Shown: piece after piece, positions 25,729 to 34,770 of the stretch
How positions within the stretch are numbered: the stretch's first letter is position 1
How the letters are laid out: every line of letters starts with the position of its first letter
Assembly: GCF_025567285.1 (NCBI RefSeq)
Contig: NZ_JAOQJT010000002.1
Location: forward strand, 434,001 to 498,000
Source: Coprococcus aceti
GTDB lineage: Bacteria; Bacillota; Clostridia; Lachnospirales; Lachnospiraceae
DNA: 64,000 nucleotides
Direction: 5' to 3'
Notes under the pieces: model-generated
What the model saw: only the letters and a program-made list of their open reading frames with translations
Database searches by the model: none
Told to the model about the DNA's origin: nothing
Made by a program: the position numbers and the translations under genes

Positions 25729-26685
25729 TTAATCTTCTATCTCGCCCTTGTGCATGGCGTCCTGGTATGCCTCCCAGTCTATAACTGCCTCCACGGACTT
25801 TATCGCAACTGCTATCATGTCAAGATCCGGCTCCCTTGTGGTGAGTCTCTGAACCCACATTCCCGGAACTGACAACGCATTTGCAAGCTTTGAATCACTC
25901 TTGCCAGCAAACATTATAAATTCGTATGATATACCGGCGATTACCGGAACCAGCAACAGTCTTATGACAAGTCTGAGCCATGCCGTATCTGCGCTTATAA
26001 ACATGAAAACAATTATGCTTATTATCATTACGATGAACAGAAAGCTTGTTCCGCATCTCTTATGATATCTTGAATACTTCTTCACGTTCTCCGGAGTCAG
26101 TGGCACCCCAGCCTCAAAACAGTTGATCGTCTTGTGCTCTGCCCCATGGTACATGAACACTCTCTGTATATCCTTCATAAGCGATATGAGTGCCACATAT
26201 CCCAGGAATATTCCAAGTCTTATAACTCCCTCTATGGCAGACATGATGATCCTGTTATCTATAACCTTGTCTATGAGTTCCCCGATAAATGCAGGAAGCA
26301 TCATGAATAACGCGATGGCAAATACAAGTGAAAATAACACTGTACCTATCATCGCCGCATCGTCCGCTCTTTTCTGCTGCTCAGGTGTCCTCTCTTTTTT
26401 CTTTTCTTTTTTCTCTTTCTCCGCCTTCTCAGGCTCCTCGTCATCGTAAAACGATGCTGAGTATGTGAGGGTCTTCACTCCTATCACGAGGGATTCCACG
26501 AAATTGACAACTCCCCTGATTATAGGAACTCTGAAAAATACACTTCTCGATGCCATGGACACATAATCCACAACTTTCACTTCTATATCTTTATCCGGTT
26601 TTCTGACTGCCACCGCATATCTGTCGCCATTTTTCATCATGACACCTTCCATGACAGCCTGACCGCCTATTCTTACTCTCTTCAC
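25729..26685 (-). CDS. DUF1385 membrane protein (YqhQ family)
   Basis: 318 residues starting with the family signature GGQAVMEGVMMK. A charged linker (EEPEKAEKEKKEKKKE, about 84-99) is followed by several membrane helices, and HGAEHKTINCFEAG is conserved. Function is unknown; it is nearly always next to prmC and rpmE. Confidence 0.9.
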   Translation of the reverse strand: MKRVRIGGQAVMEGVMMKNGDRYAVAVRKPDKDIEVKVVDYVSMASRSVFFRVPIIRGVVNFVESLVIGVKTLTYSASFYDDEEPEKAEKEKKEKKKERTPEQQKRADDAAMIGTVLFSLVFAIALFMMLPAFIGELIDKVIDNRIIMSAIEGVIRLGIFLGYVALISLMKDIQRVFMYHGAEHKTINCFEAGVPLTPENVKKYSRYHKRCGTSFLFIVMIISIIVFMFISADTAWLRLVIRLLLVPVIAGISYEFIMFAGKSDSKLANALSVPGMWVQRLTTREPDLDMIAVAIKSVEAVIDWEAYQDAMHKGEIED

Positions 26686-26720
26686 GCCAATCTCCTATCG
26701 GTATATTTAACTGGATAATA

Positions 26721-26760
26721 AAAAAACAGCTTGAGATTATTGTAAAATAACCTCAAGCTA
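26721..26760 (-). terminator. Terminator after rpmE
   Basis: AGCTTGAG/CTCAAGCT stem with extra TTAT/ATAA pairing, followed on minus by TTTTTTTATTA. It separates rpmE from the DUF1385 gene, so downstream genes depend on read-through or a separate promoter. Confidence 0.88.
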
Positions 26761-26772
26761 TCAACGTTTTTA

Positions 26773-26979
26773 TTAGTTGGCCTGAACGCCATACTTCTTA
26801 TTAAACATATCAATTCTACCACGTGCTTTGATTGCCTTCTGCTGACCTGTGTAGAATGAATGACACTTTGAGCAAATTTCTACGTGAATCTCTTCCTTTG
26901 TTGATCCTGTAACGAACTCGTTACCACAGTTACATACAACCTTTGCCTGATAGTAATCTGGATGTATTCCTTTACGCAT
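26773..26979 (-). CDS. rpmE: 50S ribosomal protein L31 (zinc-binding type)
   Basis: 68 residues. Cys16, Cys18, Cys36 and Cys39 form the zinc site, so this is the C+ form rather than the zinc-free paralog. Own promoter at 27058-27086 and own terminator. Confidence 0.97.
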   Translation of the reverse strand: MRKGIHPDYYQAKVVCNCGNEFVTGSTKEEIHVEICSKCHSFYTGQQKAIKARGRIDMFNKKYGVQAN

Positions 26980-27057
26980 TCTTTTTCACCTCTTTACATA
27001 TATATTTATATATGAGAACAGGCATAAAGCCAGGGTTCTTCATAACACAACTTCTGT

Positions 27058-27086
27058 ATTCTAACATAGTGACCAGTACAATGCAA
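27058..27086 (-). promoter_or_regulatory. Promoter of rpmE
   Basis: TTGCAT (27081-27086), 17 bases, TAGAAT (27058-27063) on minus. Confidence 0.7.
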
Positions 27087-27132
27087 GCAGTTTTTTGATT
27101 TTTTTGACAAAATCATCTCAACAATCCTGCTG

Positions 27133-28755
27133 TTATTTTCTGAGAAGTGACTGCTTTACATAGTGGATAAATTCTTTGTTGTTTCTGGTACGAACAAACA
27201 GCTTTCTGACATCCTCAAGAATATCCTCTGATTTACTTCCCATGAGCTCCTTGTGAATGGCTGTGACAACCTCCTGCTCTTCCTTGTTGAGCAGAAGATC
27301 ATCTCTTCTGGTGCCGGATTTTGCTATATCTATGGCAGGGAATATCCTCTTCTCTGAGAGCTTTCTGTCAAGCACAAGCTCCATGTTACCGGTTCCCTTG
27401 AACTCCTCAAATACAACGTCATCCATCTTGCTGCCCGTGTCGACCAGCGCTGTGGCAAGGATCGTAAGGCTTCCTCCCTCACGCATGTTTCTGGCGGCAC
27501 CAAAGAATCTCTTTGGCATGTGAAGCGCTGCAGGATCAAGACCACCTGACAGAGTTCTTCCGCTAGGAGCGACCGTGAGGTTATACGCTCTTGCCAGACG
27601 TGTGATACTGTCGAGCAGGATCACGACATCCTTCTTGGACTCCACAAGTCTCTTTGCTCTCTCAATGACCATCTCTGACACTCTCTTATGATGCTCTGGA
27701 AGCTCATCAAATGTTGAATAGATAACCTCCACATTAGGGCCCTCTATGGACTCTCTTATGTCTGTTACCTCCTCAGGTCTCTCATCTATGAGAAGGACGA
27801 GCAGGTGCATATCCTCATATCTTCTGCTGATCTGCTTTGCGATCTGCTTGAGAAGAGTCGTCTTTCCTGTCTTAGGTGGTGAAACGATCATGCCTCTCTG
27901 TCCCTTACCTATAGGGGCAAGAAGATTGATCATCCTGATAGGGATAGGAGCACCGTCTCCGTCAAGCTCTATCCTCTCATTAGGGAAGATAGGGGTCATC
28001 TCCTCAAAGCTCTTGCGGGCCGCTATGACCACAGGATCCTCATCGTTCACGCTTGCCACATATAAAAGGGCACTGAACTTTTCTCCCTGTGTCTTGTTTC
28101 TTATATTACCTGTGACTATATCTCCTGTCTTGAGACCAAATCTTCTGATCTGTGCCGGTGACACATATATATCCTGATCTCCCGGAAGATAGTTTGCACT
28201 TCTTATGAAGCCATATCCCTCAGGCATGACCTCAAGTATTCCGTGAGCCTGTCTTCCACTGTCGAGCTCCGGCAGATACTCGTTCACGTTCTGTGCCGCC
28301 TGATTTGACTGGACTCTGTCCTGATTCTGGCCTCTGTCCTGGTATCTCTCCTGGCTCTGACCTCTGTCCTGATACCTTTCCTGGTTTCTGTCCTGATTCT
28401 GACCTCTATCCTGGTATCTCTCCTGATTCTGGCTGTGATCCTGATATGTAGCCATTCTTCTCATACGTCTCTGTCCATTGTTCTCCCTGAAATCATCACC
28501 TCTTGAGCCCTCAGAGTGATGTACTATCCTGGTTTTTCTGTATTCTGTGTCTCCGGCTGTCTCTCTGACCACATGCTCGGTCTTAGGCTCTGACACATTT
28601 TTCTTATTTTCCACTGAAACCGCTGTCACATGCTCCTCCACATATTTTATGAGGAACTGCGCAAGCTCCGCCTTCTTCATTCCCGAGCAGCCTTTTATAC
28701 CATTATCCTTGGTAAACTGACGCAACTCTGCAAGAGAAGCTTTACTAAAATCCAT
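27133..28755 (-). CDS. rho: Transcription termination factor Rho with disordered insertion
   Basis: 540 residues from ATG 28755 (AAAGGAG upstream). The N-terminal SAP-like Rho_N domain (SKASLAELRQFTKDNGIKG) is followed by a ~130-residue polar insertion with QDRNQERYQDRGQ-type repeats at about 98-150. Next comes the RNA-binding domain (GILEVMPEGYGFIRS) and the hexameric ATPase: Walker A SPPKTGKTTLL, Walker B VVILLDSITRLARAYN. The core is complete. Its leader carries an intrinsic hairpin right after the promoter. Confidence 0.96.
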   Translation of the reverse strand: MDFSKASLAELRQFTKDNGIKGCSGMKKAELAQFLIKYVEEHVTAVSVENKKNVSEPKTEHVVRETAGDTEYRKTRIVHHSEGSRGDDFRENNGQRRMRRMATYQDHSQNQERYQDRGQNQDRNQERYQDRGQSQERYQDRGQNQDRVQSNQAAQNVNEYLPELDSGRQAHGILEVMPEGYGFIRSANYLPGDQDIYVSPAQIRRFGLKTGDIVTGNIRNKTQGEKFSALLYVASVNDEDPVVIAARKSFEEMTPIFPNERIELDGDGAPIPIRMINLLAPIGKGQRGMIVSPPKTGKTTLLKQIAKQISRRYEDMHLLVLLIDERPEEVTDIRESIEGPNVEVIYSTFDELPEHHKRVSEMVIERAKRLVESKKDVVILLDSITRLARAYNLTVAPSGRTLSGGLDPAALHMPKRFFGAARNMREGGSLTILATALVDTGSKMDDVVFEEFKGTGNMELVLDRKLSEKRIFPAIDIAKSGTRRDDLLLNKEEQEVVTAIHKELMGSKSEDILEDVRKLFVRTRNNKEFIHYVKQSLLRK

Positions 28756-28873
28756 ATATAATTGTCTCCTTTCACTGAAACCAATGATTAACAAATAAAT
28801 TAAGTATTATGGGAATATAAACACTCTAAGAAATAAGTAGTGTCTCTCAATGATACATCAAATTCAATTACGG

Positions 28874-28903
28874 TAAAAAAATAAAAATGCGCTAAGCACG
28901 CAT
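28874..28903 (-). terminator. Intrinsic hairpin at the start of the rho leader
   Basis: ATGCG/CGCAT stem (28887-28891, 28899-28903) with a 7-base loop, followed on minus by TTTTTATTTTTTT. It begins only about 7 bases after the predicted transcription start, so it would act as an attenuator if it forms. Confidence 0.65.
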
Positions 28904-28916
28904 ATTATTCTCGCTT

Positions 28917-28944
28917 ATTATAACATAAATAGAACAATTGTAAA
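28917..28944 (-). promoter_or_regulatory. Promoter of rho
   Basis: TTTACA (28939-28944), 16 bases, TATAAT (28917-28922) on minus. Confidence 0.7.
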
Positions 28945-28948
28945 TATA

Positions 28949-28977
28949 TTGATTTTAAATTTTACTAATGTTATCAT
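28949..28977 (+). promoter_or_regulatory. Promoter of the DUF4364 gene
   Basis: TTGATT (28949-28954), 17 bases, TATCAT (28972-28977), divergent from the rho promoter. Confidence 0.65.
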
Positions 28978-28980
28978 ATG

Positions 28981-29013
28981 AATGTTGTCCGTTCATCAGC
29001 ACGGACAAACATT
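28981..29013 (+). promoter_or_regulatory. Stem-loop at the 5' end of the DUF4364 mRNA
   Basis: AATGTTGTCCGT pairs with ACGGACAAACATT with one bulged A (12 bp). It starts at the expected transcription start. No T-run follows, so it is an RNA-stabilising hairpin or an operator rather than a terminator. Confidence 0.55.
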
Positions 29014-29032
29014 TTAACAAAGGATACACGAT

Positions 29033-29566
29033 ATGGGAACCGAATCTATTGTATTATATAAACTCATAGTGCTCTATATGCTTGACAGAGTTAACTTCAC
29101 TCTGACCAATTCACAGATTTCAGACTTTGTTCTGGAGAAGGGCTACACCAATTATTTCACTCTTCAGGAAGCCATAAACGGACTTATAGAAAGCGAATTT
29201 GTATATGTATCAAGCATAAGAGGCGCATCCCATTATAAGATAACCTACAAAGGTGAGGAAGCCCTGAGCATGTTCGAGAACAGGATCCCATATGCCATCA
29301 AACAGGATATACTGGATTTCTTTGAGAAACAGCAGATCAACCTCAAAAAGGAAACTGAGATACAGTCTGACTACTACCTCAACGATTCCAATGAATATAC
29401 CGTCTCCTGCGTCATCAACGACAGGAACGAGCCGCTGCTGGATATAAAGTTCAGCGTGCCTACCCAGGCCGTGGCTGTTGCCATATGTGACAACTGGCGT
29501 CAGAAAAGCACTGAGATATATGATATACTCGTAAAACAGTTATGGGCATCCAACACATCCAGCTAA
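29033..29566 (+). CDS. DUF4364 family winged-helix protein
   Basis: 177 residues; the N-terminal half (LTNSQISDFVLEKGYTNYFTLQEAINGLIESEFV) looks like a winged helix, followed by a mixed alpha/beta region. A transcription-factor role is plausible but unproven. ATG at 29033 has AAAGGA upstream. A strong terminator follows at 29580. Confidence 0.82.
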   Translation: MGTESIVLYKLIVLYMLDRVNFTLTNSQISDFVLEKGYTNYFTLQEAINGLIESEFVYVSSIRGASHYKITYKGEEALSMFENRIPYAIKQDILDFFEKQQINLKKETEIQSDYYLNDSNEYTVSCVINDRNEPLLDIKFSVPTQAVAVAICDNWRQKSTEIYDILVKQLWASNTSS

Positions 29567-29579
29567 TATCAGTATAAAA

Positions 29580-29634
29580 ATGACTGAGAATACCGAAAAG
29601 AATTATACTCCTCGATATTCTCAGTCATTTTTTT
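29580..29634 (+). terminator. Terminator after the DUF4364 gene
   Basis: ATGACTGAGAATA pairs with TATTCTCAGTCAT, followed by a run of T. Strong on plus; it also faces the ysxC end. Confidence 0.9.
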
Positions 29635-29666
29635 GTCTATTTATCTGACTATATGTTCATGTTACT

Positions 29667-30263
29667 TTACTGCTGCTCCTGTGCCAGTGTCTCCTCTATG
29701 AGATTCCAGATCTCATCTCTTCCCTGCTTTGTCTGTGCGGAGAACGGTATCATCGTTGTTCCAGGAACAAGATCCAGTTTCTCACGTATGAGCTTCAAGT
29801 TCTTCTGAACCTGGCTTCTCTTGATCTTGTCCAGTTTTGTGCAAATGATCACCGGCTCATAGCCATTGTCCACGATCCAGTCATACATCATGCAGTCATT
29901 CTCCGATGGCACATGTCTTATGTCTATCAGCAGGAATACCTTTTTGAGCTGCGGGGAACCGTGAAGGTATCTCTCGATCATCTTGCCCCATTTTGCTCTT
30001 ATCTCCACCGATACTTTTGCATATCCATATCCCGGCAGATCCACAAAGTACAGATTTTTATTAACATTATAGAAATTGATCGTCTGTGTCTTACCTGGCT
30101 GCGCGGATGTTCTGGCAAGCGACTTCCTGTTAAGCAATCCATTTATCAGAGATGATTTTCCTACATTTGACTTGCCGGCAAATGCGATCTCCGGGAGATC
30201 GTTATCAGGTAATTTACTTGTAATTCCACACACAGTCTCAAGCTCAGCGCTCTTTACTATCAT
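29667..30263 (-). CDS. ysxC: Ribosome biogenesis GTPase YsxC/EngB
   Basis: 198 residues from ATG 30263 (AAGGAG upstream). G1 GKSNVGKSS is near 30-38, G3 VDLPGYG, G4 CTKLDK, G5 FSA. Required for 50S assembly in B. subtilis. The start lies 11 bases after the lon stop, in the conserved clpX-lon-ysxC order. Confidence 0.95.
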   Translation of the reverse strand: MIVKSAELETVCGITSKLPDNDLPEIAFAGKSNVGKSSLINGLLNRKSLARTSAQPGKTQTINFYNVNKNLYFVDLPGYGYAKVSVEIRAKWGKMIERYLHGSPQLKKVFLLIDIRHVPSENDCMMYDWIVDNGYEPVIICTKLDKIKRSQVQKNLKLIREKLDLVPGTTMIPFSAQTKQGRDEIWNLIEETLAQEQQ

Positions 30264-30273
30264 ATACTTCTCC

Positions 30274-32577
30274 TTATCTGACAAGGGCAAGGTCAAGCAC
30301 CTGCCTCATGTCTTCCACTAAATGAATATTGACTCCCGATGTTATCTCTTCATCCAGCTCCAGATAATCGCTCTCATTTTTCGACGGTATCAGTATATCT
30401 TTAACACCGATCATCTTGGCTGCAAGGAGCTTCTCCTTCAGGCCTCCAATAGGAAGCACCTCTCCTCTGAGAGTTATCTCTCCTGTCATAGCTATTCTGC
30501 CATTAACCGGCACGTTAAATATGGCTGAATACAACGCTGTCGCCATGGTTATTCCGGCAGACGGACCATCCTTTGGAACTGCCCCCTCCGGTATATGGAT
30601 ATGGAAATCGTGCTTTGCAAAGTAATCGTCTCCAAGCGCCAGTGATTCCTTGAGGGATCTGATATAACTCATTCCCGCATAAGCGGATTCCTTCATAACA
30701 TCGCCCATCTTACCTGTGAGCTGAAGAGTTCCTGTCCCCGGAAGCACATTGACCTCTATCTCCAGAGTGACACCGCCAACCGCCGTCCAAGCAAGGCCTC
30801 TGACAGCGCCAATTTTATTCTTCAGATTTCCATTCTCATCTTTATATTTGTATGGGCCAAGGAAATCCTGGATATTCTTCTTTGTGACTTTGACCACATC
30901 CATCTCACCGGTGAGTATCTTGCGGCAGGCCTTCCGACACACCTTGTCTATATTTCTCTCAAGACTTCTGACTCCCGCCTCTCTCGTGTAGTGGCTTATG
31001 ATCTCCCTTATGGCACCGGCATCTATCTTGAACTGAGATTTTGTCAGTCCGTTCTTCTCACGGGTCTTCTCCACAAGGTACAGCTTTGCTATATGATACT
31101 TCTCATTCTCCGTGTATCCCGATATATTTATGACTTCCATTCTGTCGAGGAGCGGCCCCGGTATACCGGAGATGTCGTTCGCCGTTGCTATGAACAGCAC
31201 ATTGCTCAGATCCACCGGCACTCCAAAATAGTGATCATTGAACTCTTTGTTCTGCTCACCATCAAGCACCTCGAGAAGTGCCGATGACACGTCTCCCTTG
31301 TAATCACTGCTCACCTTGTCTATCTCATCGAGAAGCATGAGCGGGTTGTTCGTCTTTGCCTTTATCATGGATTGTACAATCTTTCCAGGCATAGCTCCCA
31401 CATATGTTTTCCTGTGACCTCGGATCTCCGCCTCATCGTGGACTCCGCCCAGTGATAAGCGGACATATTTCCTCGATGTTGCACGGGCTATCGACCTTGC
31501 TATGGATGTCTTTCCTGTTCCCGGAGGTCCCACAAGACAAATGATCGGAAGGTCCCCCTTATTGCTCAATATATGAACAGCAAGATAATCAACGATCCTC
31601 TCTTTGACCTCCTCAAGGCCATAGTGATCTTTGTCAAGTATGTCTATGGCTGACTGCAGATCATTATTATCTTCCGTTGACACATTCCACGGATAGCTGA
31701 GCATCACATCGATATAGTTTGCCGACACACTGCTCTCCACTGCATTCTGAGGTATGCCCTTATAGTAATTTATCTCTTTTTCTATCTTATCGTATACTTC
31801 CTGGCTGCAACCCGCCTCATCGAGTCTCTTCTGGAATTCTCTGACATTTGCATCTACGCCGTCGTCACCAAGCTCCTTACGGATAACGGACATATGCTCT
31901 CTGAGCACATACTTTCTCTGATTCTCAGCGGTCTCCTGATTGACCTTTTCCATGATCTCTTTCTTGATCTTGCCGATTCCGAGAACTTCCTCCATTATCT
32001 GTATCAACCTCATAGCGCGGCTTCTGACATCTAGCATCTCCAGAAGCTCCTGCCTGTTGTCATCAGATATATTCACATAGTCGGCCATGCTGTCAACCAG
32101 CTTTCTGACAGACTTGAATGAACGTATCTCCCTGTACAGAACGTTGTTCTTCACTATACCCTCGTCAAATGCTTCCTTAAGCTTTTCCTTGAGTATGCTC
32201 TGTATAGCCTTCTCCTCATCCTCGCTGATGTCGTTAGTCTCCTCCACATCTGTCACGTGGCACACATAATATTTATCCTTGCTGTAATCCACAAGGCGCG
32301 CTCTCTTCTCAGTCTGTATGAGAACTCTCATGCCTTTGTTCTGAAGTCTGACAAACTGCTTTATCCTGGCTATGACACCTATCTCATAAAACGAAACTGT
32401 CTTATCGCCGTTCTTATGAACAGGATTTGCCAGAAATATACATTCCTCATTCTTGACTGCATGTCCCACCGCCTCGCAGGCTTCACGCGTTGTCGCATCA
32501 AGATAGAAGGACAATTCCGGCATAACCACGCCATCGTCAAGACTAATCATTGTCATCTCTAACATTTTCTCATTCAT
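30274..32577 (-). CDS. lon: ATP-dependent protease Lon (LonA)
   Basis: 767 residues from ATG 32577 (GGAG upstream). N-terminal substrate-binding LAN domain, AAA+ module with GPPGTGKTSIA and LLDEIDKV, and a C-terminal protease domain with Ser near 673 (PKDGPSAG) and Lys near 714 (GGLKEKLLAA). It degrades misfolded and regulatory proteins. A long hairpin with a T-run lies upstream at 32601-32678. Confidence 0.97.
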   Translation of the reverse strand: MNEKMLEMTMISLDDGVVMPELSFYLDATTREACEAVGHAVKNEECIFLANPVHKNGDKTVSFYEIGVIARIKQFVRLQNKGMRVLIQTEKRARLVDYSKDKYYVCHVTDVEETNDISEDEEKAIQSILKEKLKEAFDEGIVKNNVLYREIRSFKSVRKLVDSMADYVNISDDNRQELLEMLDVRSRAMRLIQIMEEVLGIGKIKKEIMEKVNQETAENQRKYVLREHMSVIRKELGDDGVDANVREFQKRLDEAGCSQEVYDKIEKEINYYKGIPQNAVESSVSANYIDVMLSYPWNVSTEDNNDLQSAIDILDKDHYGLEEVKERIVDYLAVHILSNKGDLPIICLVGPPGTGKTSIARSIARATSRKYVRLSLGGVHDEAEIRGHRKTYVGAMPGKIVQSMIKAKTNNPLMLLDEIDKVSSDYKGDVSSALLEVLDGEQNKEFNDHYFGVPVDLSNVLFIATANDISGIPGPLLDRMEVINISGYTENEKYHIAKLYLVEKTREKNGLTKSQFKIDAGAIREIISHYTREAGVRSLERNIDKVCRKACRKILTGEMDVVKVTKKNIQDFLGPYKYKDENGNLKNKIGAVRGLAWTAVGGVTLEIEVNVLPGTGTLQLTGKMGDVMKESAYAGMSYIRSLKESLALGDDYFAKHDFHIHIPEGAVPKDGPSAGITMATALYSAIFNVPVNGRIAMTGEITLRGEVLPIGGLKEKLLAAKMIGVKDILIPSKNESDYLELDEEITSGVNIHLVEDMRQVLDLALVR

Positions 32578-32600
32578 ACCTGTTATCTCCGTATATATCA

Positions 32601-32678
32601 TTAAAAAATAAGACGTTATCAACACTGCACATTTAAAGGCTTATAAGGGCGCAAATGTATGTCAGCGTTGTAACGTCT
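32601..32678 (-). terminator. Long hairpin between clpX and lon
   Basis: On minus, AGACGTTACAACGCTG pairs with CAGTGTTGATAACGTCT over 16 bp with one bulge, enclosing a 35-base loop with its own ACAT/ATGT pairing, and is followed by TATTTTTTAA. It is placed as clpX terminator and in the lon leader. Confidence 0.8.
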
Positions 32679-32695
32679 CATTTCGGCAATAATGA

Positions 32696-34006
32696 CTATG
32701 CACTCTCGCCGTTATCTGTATTTGCCTTTTTCTTCCTTACCTTTTTCTTAGGAAGGTCTGTATCCTCTGATGGATCTCTGTAAGTCAGTACAGGTTCTTC
32801 ATCGCCTGTTATGACACCCTTGGTAATAACACACTTCTCTATAGTTGGATCTGAAGGGATCTCGTACATAAGATTAAGTGTAGCATTCTCCATGATAGCT
32901 CGAAGTCCTCTAGCTCCGGTCTTACGCTCCATAGCTTCCTTTGCTATCTCTCTGAGTGCATCATCCTCTATCTCAAGCTGAACTCCATCAAGCTCAAAAA
33001 GCTTCTTATACTGCTTGCATATTGCACTCTTTGGCTCTGTCAGTATTCTCACAAGTGCATCCTCATCCAGAAGATCCAGAGTCACTGCAACAGGAACTCT
33101 TCCCACAAATTCAGGGATAAGTCCATACTTTACAAAGTCATGTGGCATAACCTGCTTGAGGAGCTGTCCAACGTCCTGCTCTGACTGCTCTATAACCTCT
33201 GCATTAAAGCCAATTGATTTCTGGCCAACTCTGTTCTCTATGATCTTCTCCAGTCCCTCGAACGCACCACCACATATGAATAATATGTTGGTCGTATCGA
33301 TCTGGATAAGCTCCTGATGCGGATGCTTTCTTCCACCCTGAGGTGGAACTGAAGCCACAGTGCCCTCTATTATCTTTAACAAAGCCTGCTGAACGCCCTC
33401 ACCCGACACGTCTCTGGTTATGGATACGTTCTCGCTCTTCTTTGTGATCTTGTCTATCTCATCAATATAGATTATTCCATGCTCAGCTCTCTCTATGTCA
33501 TAATCAGCGGCCTGTATAAGCTTCAGGAGAATGTTCTCAACATCCTCTCCTACATATCCAGCCTCTGTGAGAGTTGTAGCATCTGCTATTGCAAAAGGAA
33601 CGTTTAACAATTTTGCAAGGGTCTGGGCAAGATATGTCTTACCTGATCCCGTTGGGCCAACCATGAGGATATTACTCTTCTGTAATTCAACCTCAAAATC
33701 CTTCTGCACAAGTATTCTCTTATAATGGTTGTACACGGCAACCGCCAGTACCTTTTTTGCCTCTTCCTGACCTATTACATACTCATCAAGAAATTCTTTT
33801 ATTTCCTTTGGCTTTAACAGATTGATATCACCATCTGAATCAAGTCCTGCGTCAACCAGTTCTTCTTCTATTATCTCTGAGCATATCTCTACGCATTCAT
33901 CACATATGTAAGCCCCAGGTCCGGCTATGAGTTTTCTAACCTGATCCTGTGTCTTATTACAGAAAGAACATCTGAGCTGTTTTCTCTCGTCACTACGATC
34001 TGCCAT
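32696..34006 (-). CDS. clpX: ATP-dependent Clp protease ATP-binding subunit ClpX
   Basis: 436 residues from ATG 34006 (GAGGT upstream). The N-terminal zinc domain has Cys13, Cys16, Cys35 and Cys38. AAA+ motifs: GPTGSGKT and IIYIDEIDKI, and the RG sensor KTGARGLRAI. It unfolds substrates and feeds them to ClpP, encoded just upstream. Confidence 0.97.
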   Translation of the reverse strand: MADRSDERKQLRCSFCNKTQDQVRKLIAGPGAYICDECVEICSEIIEEELVDAGLDSDGDINLLKPKEIKEFLDEYVIGQEEAKKVLAVAVYNHYKRILVQKDFEVELQKSNILMVGPTGSGKTYLAQTLAKLLNVPFAIADATTLTEAGYVGEDVENILLKLIQAADYDIERAEHGIIYIDEIDKITKKSENVSITRDVSGEGVQQALLKIIEGTVASVPPQGGRKHPHQELIQIDTTNILFICGGAFEGLEKIIENRVGQKSIGFNAEVIEQSEQDVGQLLKQVMPHDFVKYGLIPEFVGRVPVAVTLDLLDEDALVRILTEPKSAICKQYKKLFELDGVQLEIEDDALREIAKEAMERKTGARGLRAIMENATLNLMYEIPSDPTIEKCVITKGVITGDEEPVLTYRDPSEDTDLPKKKVRKKKANTDNGESA

Positions 34007-34041
34007 TACAATACCTCGATTATTCACTATTTATAATTGTC

Positions 34042-34099
34042 TGGAGCCAGTCTTTTCCAGAATCTGCGAATACACCGCCGGTTCTGCAGGCTGGCTCCA
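34042..34099. promoter_or_regulatory. Stem-loop between clpP and clpX
   Basis: TGGAGCCAG (34042-34050) pairs with CTGGCTCCA (34091-34099), with an inner CAGAA/TTCTG. No T-run follows on either strand, so it is not a plain terminator; it may mark an mRNA processing point. Confidence 0.55.
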
Positions 34100-34142
34100 A
34101 CCAACTGATACATCTTCTACATATCAGATATCTCTATCTGTA

Positions 34143-34724
34143 TTATCTGTTTGTTATAACGCTGTCGATAAGGCCGTATGCACAAGCCTCCTCAGCAGTC
34201 ATCCAGTTATCACGATCTGTATCTGCCGCGATAACATCAAGTGGTTTTCCTGTATTCTCACTCAGCATTTTGTTGAGTTTCTCTTTTGTCTTTAATATAT
34301 GTCTGGCTGCGATCTCTATCTCTGTTGCCTGCCCCTGAGTTCCACCAAGTGGCTGATGTATCATGATCTCCGAGTTTGGAAGCGCATATCTCTTGCCCTT
34401 TGTTCCTCCTGCAAGAAGGAATGCTCCCATGCTCGCTGCCATTCCACAGCATATTGTTGAAACATCACACTTGATATATCTCATTGTGTCATATATTCCC
34501 ATTCCGGCTGTAACTGATCCACCCGGGCTGTTGATATATAACGAGATATCCTTTGAAGGATCCTCTGACTCAAGGAATAACAACTGTGCTATAACAAGGC
34601 TTGCAGTTGCATCATTTACCTCATCTCCAAGAAAGATGATTCTGTCTTTCAGCAATCTAGAATAAATATCGTATGTTCGCTCTCCGCGGCTAGTCTGTTC
34701 TACAACGTATGGTACCAATGCCAT
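34143..34724 (-). CDS. clpP: ATP-dependent Clp protease proteolytic subunit ClpP
   Basis: 193 residues, serine protease barrel. Catalytic Ser98 (GMAASMGAF), His123 (MIHQPLGG) and Asp172. ATG at 34724 has GGAGGT upstream. It follows tig and precedes clpX. Confidence 0.97.
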   Translation of the reverse strand: MALVPYVVEQTSRGERTYDIYSRLLKDRIIFLGDEVNDATASLVIAQLLFLESEDPSKDISLYINSPGGSVTAGMGIYDTMRYIKCDVSTICCGMAASMGAFLLAGGTKGKRYALPNSEIMIHQPLGGTQGQATEIEIAARHILKTKEKLNKMLSENTGKPLDVIAADTDRDNWMTAEEACAYGLIDSVITNR

Positions 34725-34770
34725 GTTATCTACCTCCAATACATATCAAGCCAATCTGTCTGTTAAAATA

